Shown in pieces: positions 40,321 through 41,246 of a DNA stretch of 41,246 bases. The position numbers and the translations under genes are program-made. The stretch's first letter is position 1. Each line of letters opens with the position of its first letter. The stretch is from the IMG/VR virus record IMGVR_UViG_3300006615_000042, positions 745 to 41,990 of that record. One strand, 5' to 3'. This stretch comes from a virus. The notes under the pieces are model-generated. The model saw only the letters and a list, made by a program, of their open reading frames with translations, was not told the origin of the DNA and searched no databases.

Positions 40321-40481
40321 TGTGCTACCTTCCTCTTTCTAACACAGTTGCTGTGTTTGACTTCTATCTGACCGTGGGGTTTCGATATAATCGTCAAACA
40401 ATCTCTGCATGTATATTCATTACAATGGTCACATCTAGTGACTCCATTATTTCCTTTACATTGTGTACAGTATTTACTCAT
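40317..40481 (-). CDS. Small zinc-finger protein (54 aa)
   Basis: ATG 40481 overlaps the previous stop and follows GAGGAGAGGTTAAA. YCTQCKGNNGVTRCDHCNEY then TCRDC gives a C-x2-C...C-x2-C...C-x2-C array like a B-box or double zinc knuckle, and the end is basic (CVRKRKVAQ). The stop overlaps the next ATG. The function is unknown. Confidence 0.6.
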   Translation of the reverse strand: MSKYCTQCKGNNGVTRCDHCNEYTCRDCLTIISKPHGQIEVKHSNCVRKRKVAQ

Positions 40482-40741
40482 TTTAACCTCTCCTCGTATT
40501 CCTTAATCATTTGACAACAATATCGAATCTTCTGTGTAGATTCAAGATTCCAAAAGGCATCTCTTTCAAGACTAAAGCCTCTTTCAATATGTCTACACAG
40601 TTCTCTTCGTGTCATGCCCTGCAAATACTCGTCAATCTCTACACCGAGTATTGGACTTGTTTCGTGCTTTAAGAACCTATCCAAGAATACATAGGCTCTG
40701 CCCATGATTCCTATTAATCTTCTAATCATCCATTGTATCAT
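40478..40741 (-). CDS. Uncharacterised small basic protein (87 aa)
   Basis: The N-terminus IQWMIRRLIGIMGRAYVFLD is a hydrophobic, basic amphipathic helix that could touch a membrane. The rest is mixed helix (DEYLQGMTRRELCRHIERGF). GGAGGAATGAAGA precedes its ATG. No family recognised. Confidence 0.55.
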   Translation of the reverse strand: MIQWMIRRLIGIMGRAYVFLDRFLKHETSPILGVEIDEYLQGMTRRELCRHIERGFSLERDAFWNLESTQKIRYCCQMIKEYEERLK

Positions 40742-40755
40742 TCTTCATTCCTCCT
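40738..40755. repeat. 18-bp junction repeat, copy 2
   Basis: Identical to 35464-35481, 5.3 kb apart; here it includes the stop of the 90-residue gene (GAATGA) and the start of the 87-residue gene. Confidence 0.8.
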
Positions 40756-41017
40756 CATCTGTGTATTGTAATGCCGCCATCAACCAAGCAGGCTTCAACT
40801 CATAGAGTCCAAGTCCTTCAGGGAAATGGTTTAGGTAGCCCAACTCATCGAGTAAATAGGTTAGGCTCCTTTTGTTTTGGGGCATCTCGTGGAAGGCAAG
40901 AAGTACCCTATCTCTAAAGACAGTCAGTTTTTCGACCTCTGCCACTACCCTGTTTATTTCCATCTCTGCAAGATTGTTTATCGATTGCATTCTCTTTTCA
41001 AATTCGTCTGTGTTCAT
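40745..41017 (-). CDS. Uncharacterised helical protein (90 aa)
   Basis: FEKRMQSINNLAEMEINRVV and AEVEKLTVFRDRVLLAFHEM are long helices, and a shorter one ends with WLMAALQYTDEEE. The layout suggests a helical or coiled-coil dimer. GGTGATACT precedes the ATG, which overlaps the preceding stop. No family recognised. Confidence 0.6.
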   Translation of the reverse strand: MNTDEFEKRMQSINNLAEMEINRVVAEVEKLTVFRDRVLLAFHEMPQNKRSLTYLLDELGYLNHFPEGLGLYELKPAWLMAALQYTDEEE

Positions 41018-41246
41018 AGTATCACCTTGTGTATGTCTGCTACCTTCATGTCACTAGAACAAACGAATCCATTCTCTGCTGCCCATGTCAGTAGGTCAGG
41101 CTTCGACAGGTATCGAATCGCTTGGTACCTTTCGTTGCGTAGTTCTGCAATCGTGCCTGTGATTGCCTCGCTGTTTATTTCGTTATTCTTGTAAGCGATT
41201 ACTATGTCATCTGCTAAAGATGTCCTGACACTTGATGTGTCAATAA
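41014..41246 (-). CDS. C-terminal part of an unknown protein, cut by the window edge
   Basis: An open minus-strand frame enters from the right edge and ends at a TGA overlapping the next ATG. The visible 76 residues include RTSLADDIVIAYKNNEINSE then AITGTIAELRNERYQAIRYL and end VADIHKVIL. ITGTIAELRNERYQAIRYLS looks like a helix-turn-helix unit, but the family cannot be told without the missing part. Confidence 0.55.
   Translation of the reverse strand, partial: IDTSSVRTSLADDIVIAYKNNEINSEAITGTIAELRNERYQAIRYLSKPDLLTWAAENGFVCSSDMKVADIHKVIL

Noticed and set aside
1-41246. tRNA or rRNA genes, CRISPR arrays, insertion sequences
   Set aside because: None was recognised by reading both strands; a short tRNA could be missed without a covariance-model search.

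Overview
The window looks like part of the genome of a tailed double-stranded DNA virus of marine archaea. The archaeal signature is a replication set that bacterial phages seldom combine: family B DNA polymerase, PCNA-like clamp, RFC small-subunit clamp loader, archaeo-eukaryotic primase with a PriL-type cysteine tail, XPF/ERCC4 nuclease with helix-hairpin-helix repeats, an RPA-like candidate, a RecA-fold ATPase and a group II chaperonin (thermosome) subunit. This combination is what has been described for the magroviruses of Marine Group II Euryarchaeota; assignment to that group is an inference from gene content. No capsid, portal or terminase gene is seen, so the window is a fragment of a larger genome.

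Layout. Bases 1-17132 are read on the plus strand and form a late, virion-structure block: a giant protein of at least 4550 residues that is open at the left edge, a tail hub-like protein of 558 residues, a 118-residue protein, a 398-residue tail-fibre-like protein and a small zinc ribbon. From 17122 to the right edge everything is on the minus strand. The two blocks converge and overlap by 11 bases at 17122-17132, next to a hairpin.

The minus block is read right to left and is extremely compact: most genes overlap by ATGA, TGATG or similar junctions, and only two gaps exceed about 70 bases (28371-28480 and 17560-17637). In transcription order it holds small zinc-ribbon and unknown proteins, a SMARCAL1-like SNF2 helicase, more small proteins and a winged-helix protein, a divergent DNA-ligase-like protein, the RFC subunit, an RPA-like protein, a RecA-fold ATPase, PCNA, PolB, a Cas4/RecB-like Fe-S nuclease, primase, a second winged-helix protein, a 36-residue membrane peptide, the ERCC4 nuclease, a P-loop ATPase that may be the replicative helicase, and the chaperonin.

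The genes fit a virus that brings most of its own replisome (primase, polymerase, clamp, clamp loader, ssDNA-binding and recombination proteins, flap or junction nuclease) and a chaperonin that could fold large virion proteins. Noteworthy points are polymerase and ligase-like proteins with altered catalytic motifs, a 89-residue zinc protein that copies two signature motifs of the neighbouring ATPase in swapped order, about fourteen tiny zinc-binding proteins, gene junctions that repeat nearly identical ribosome-binding/stop/start cassettes, and a structural module shared by the giant protein and the hub-like protein.
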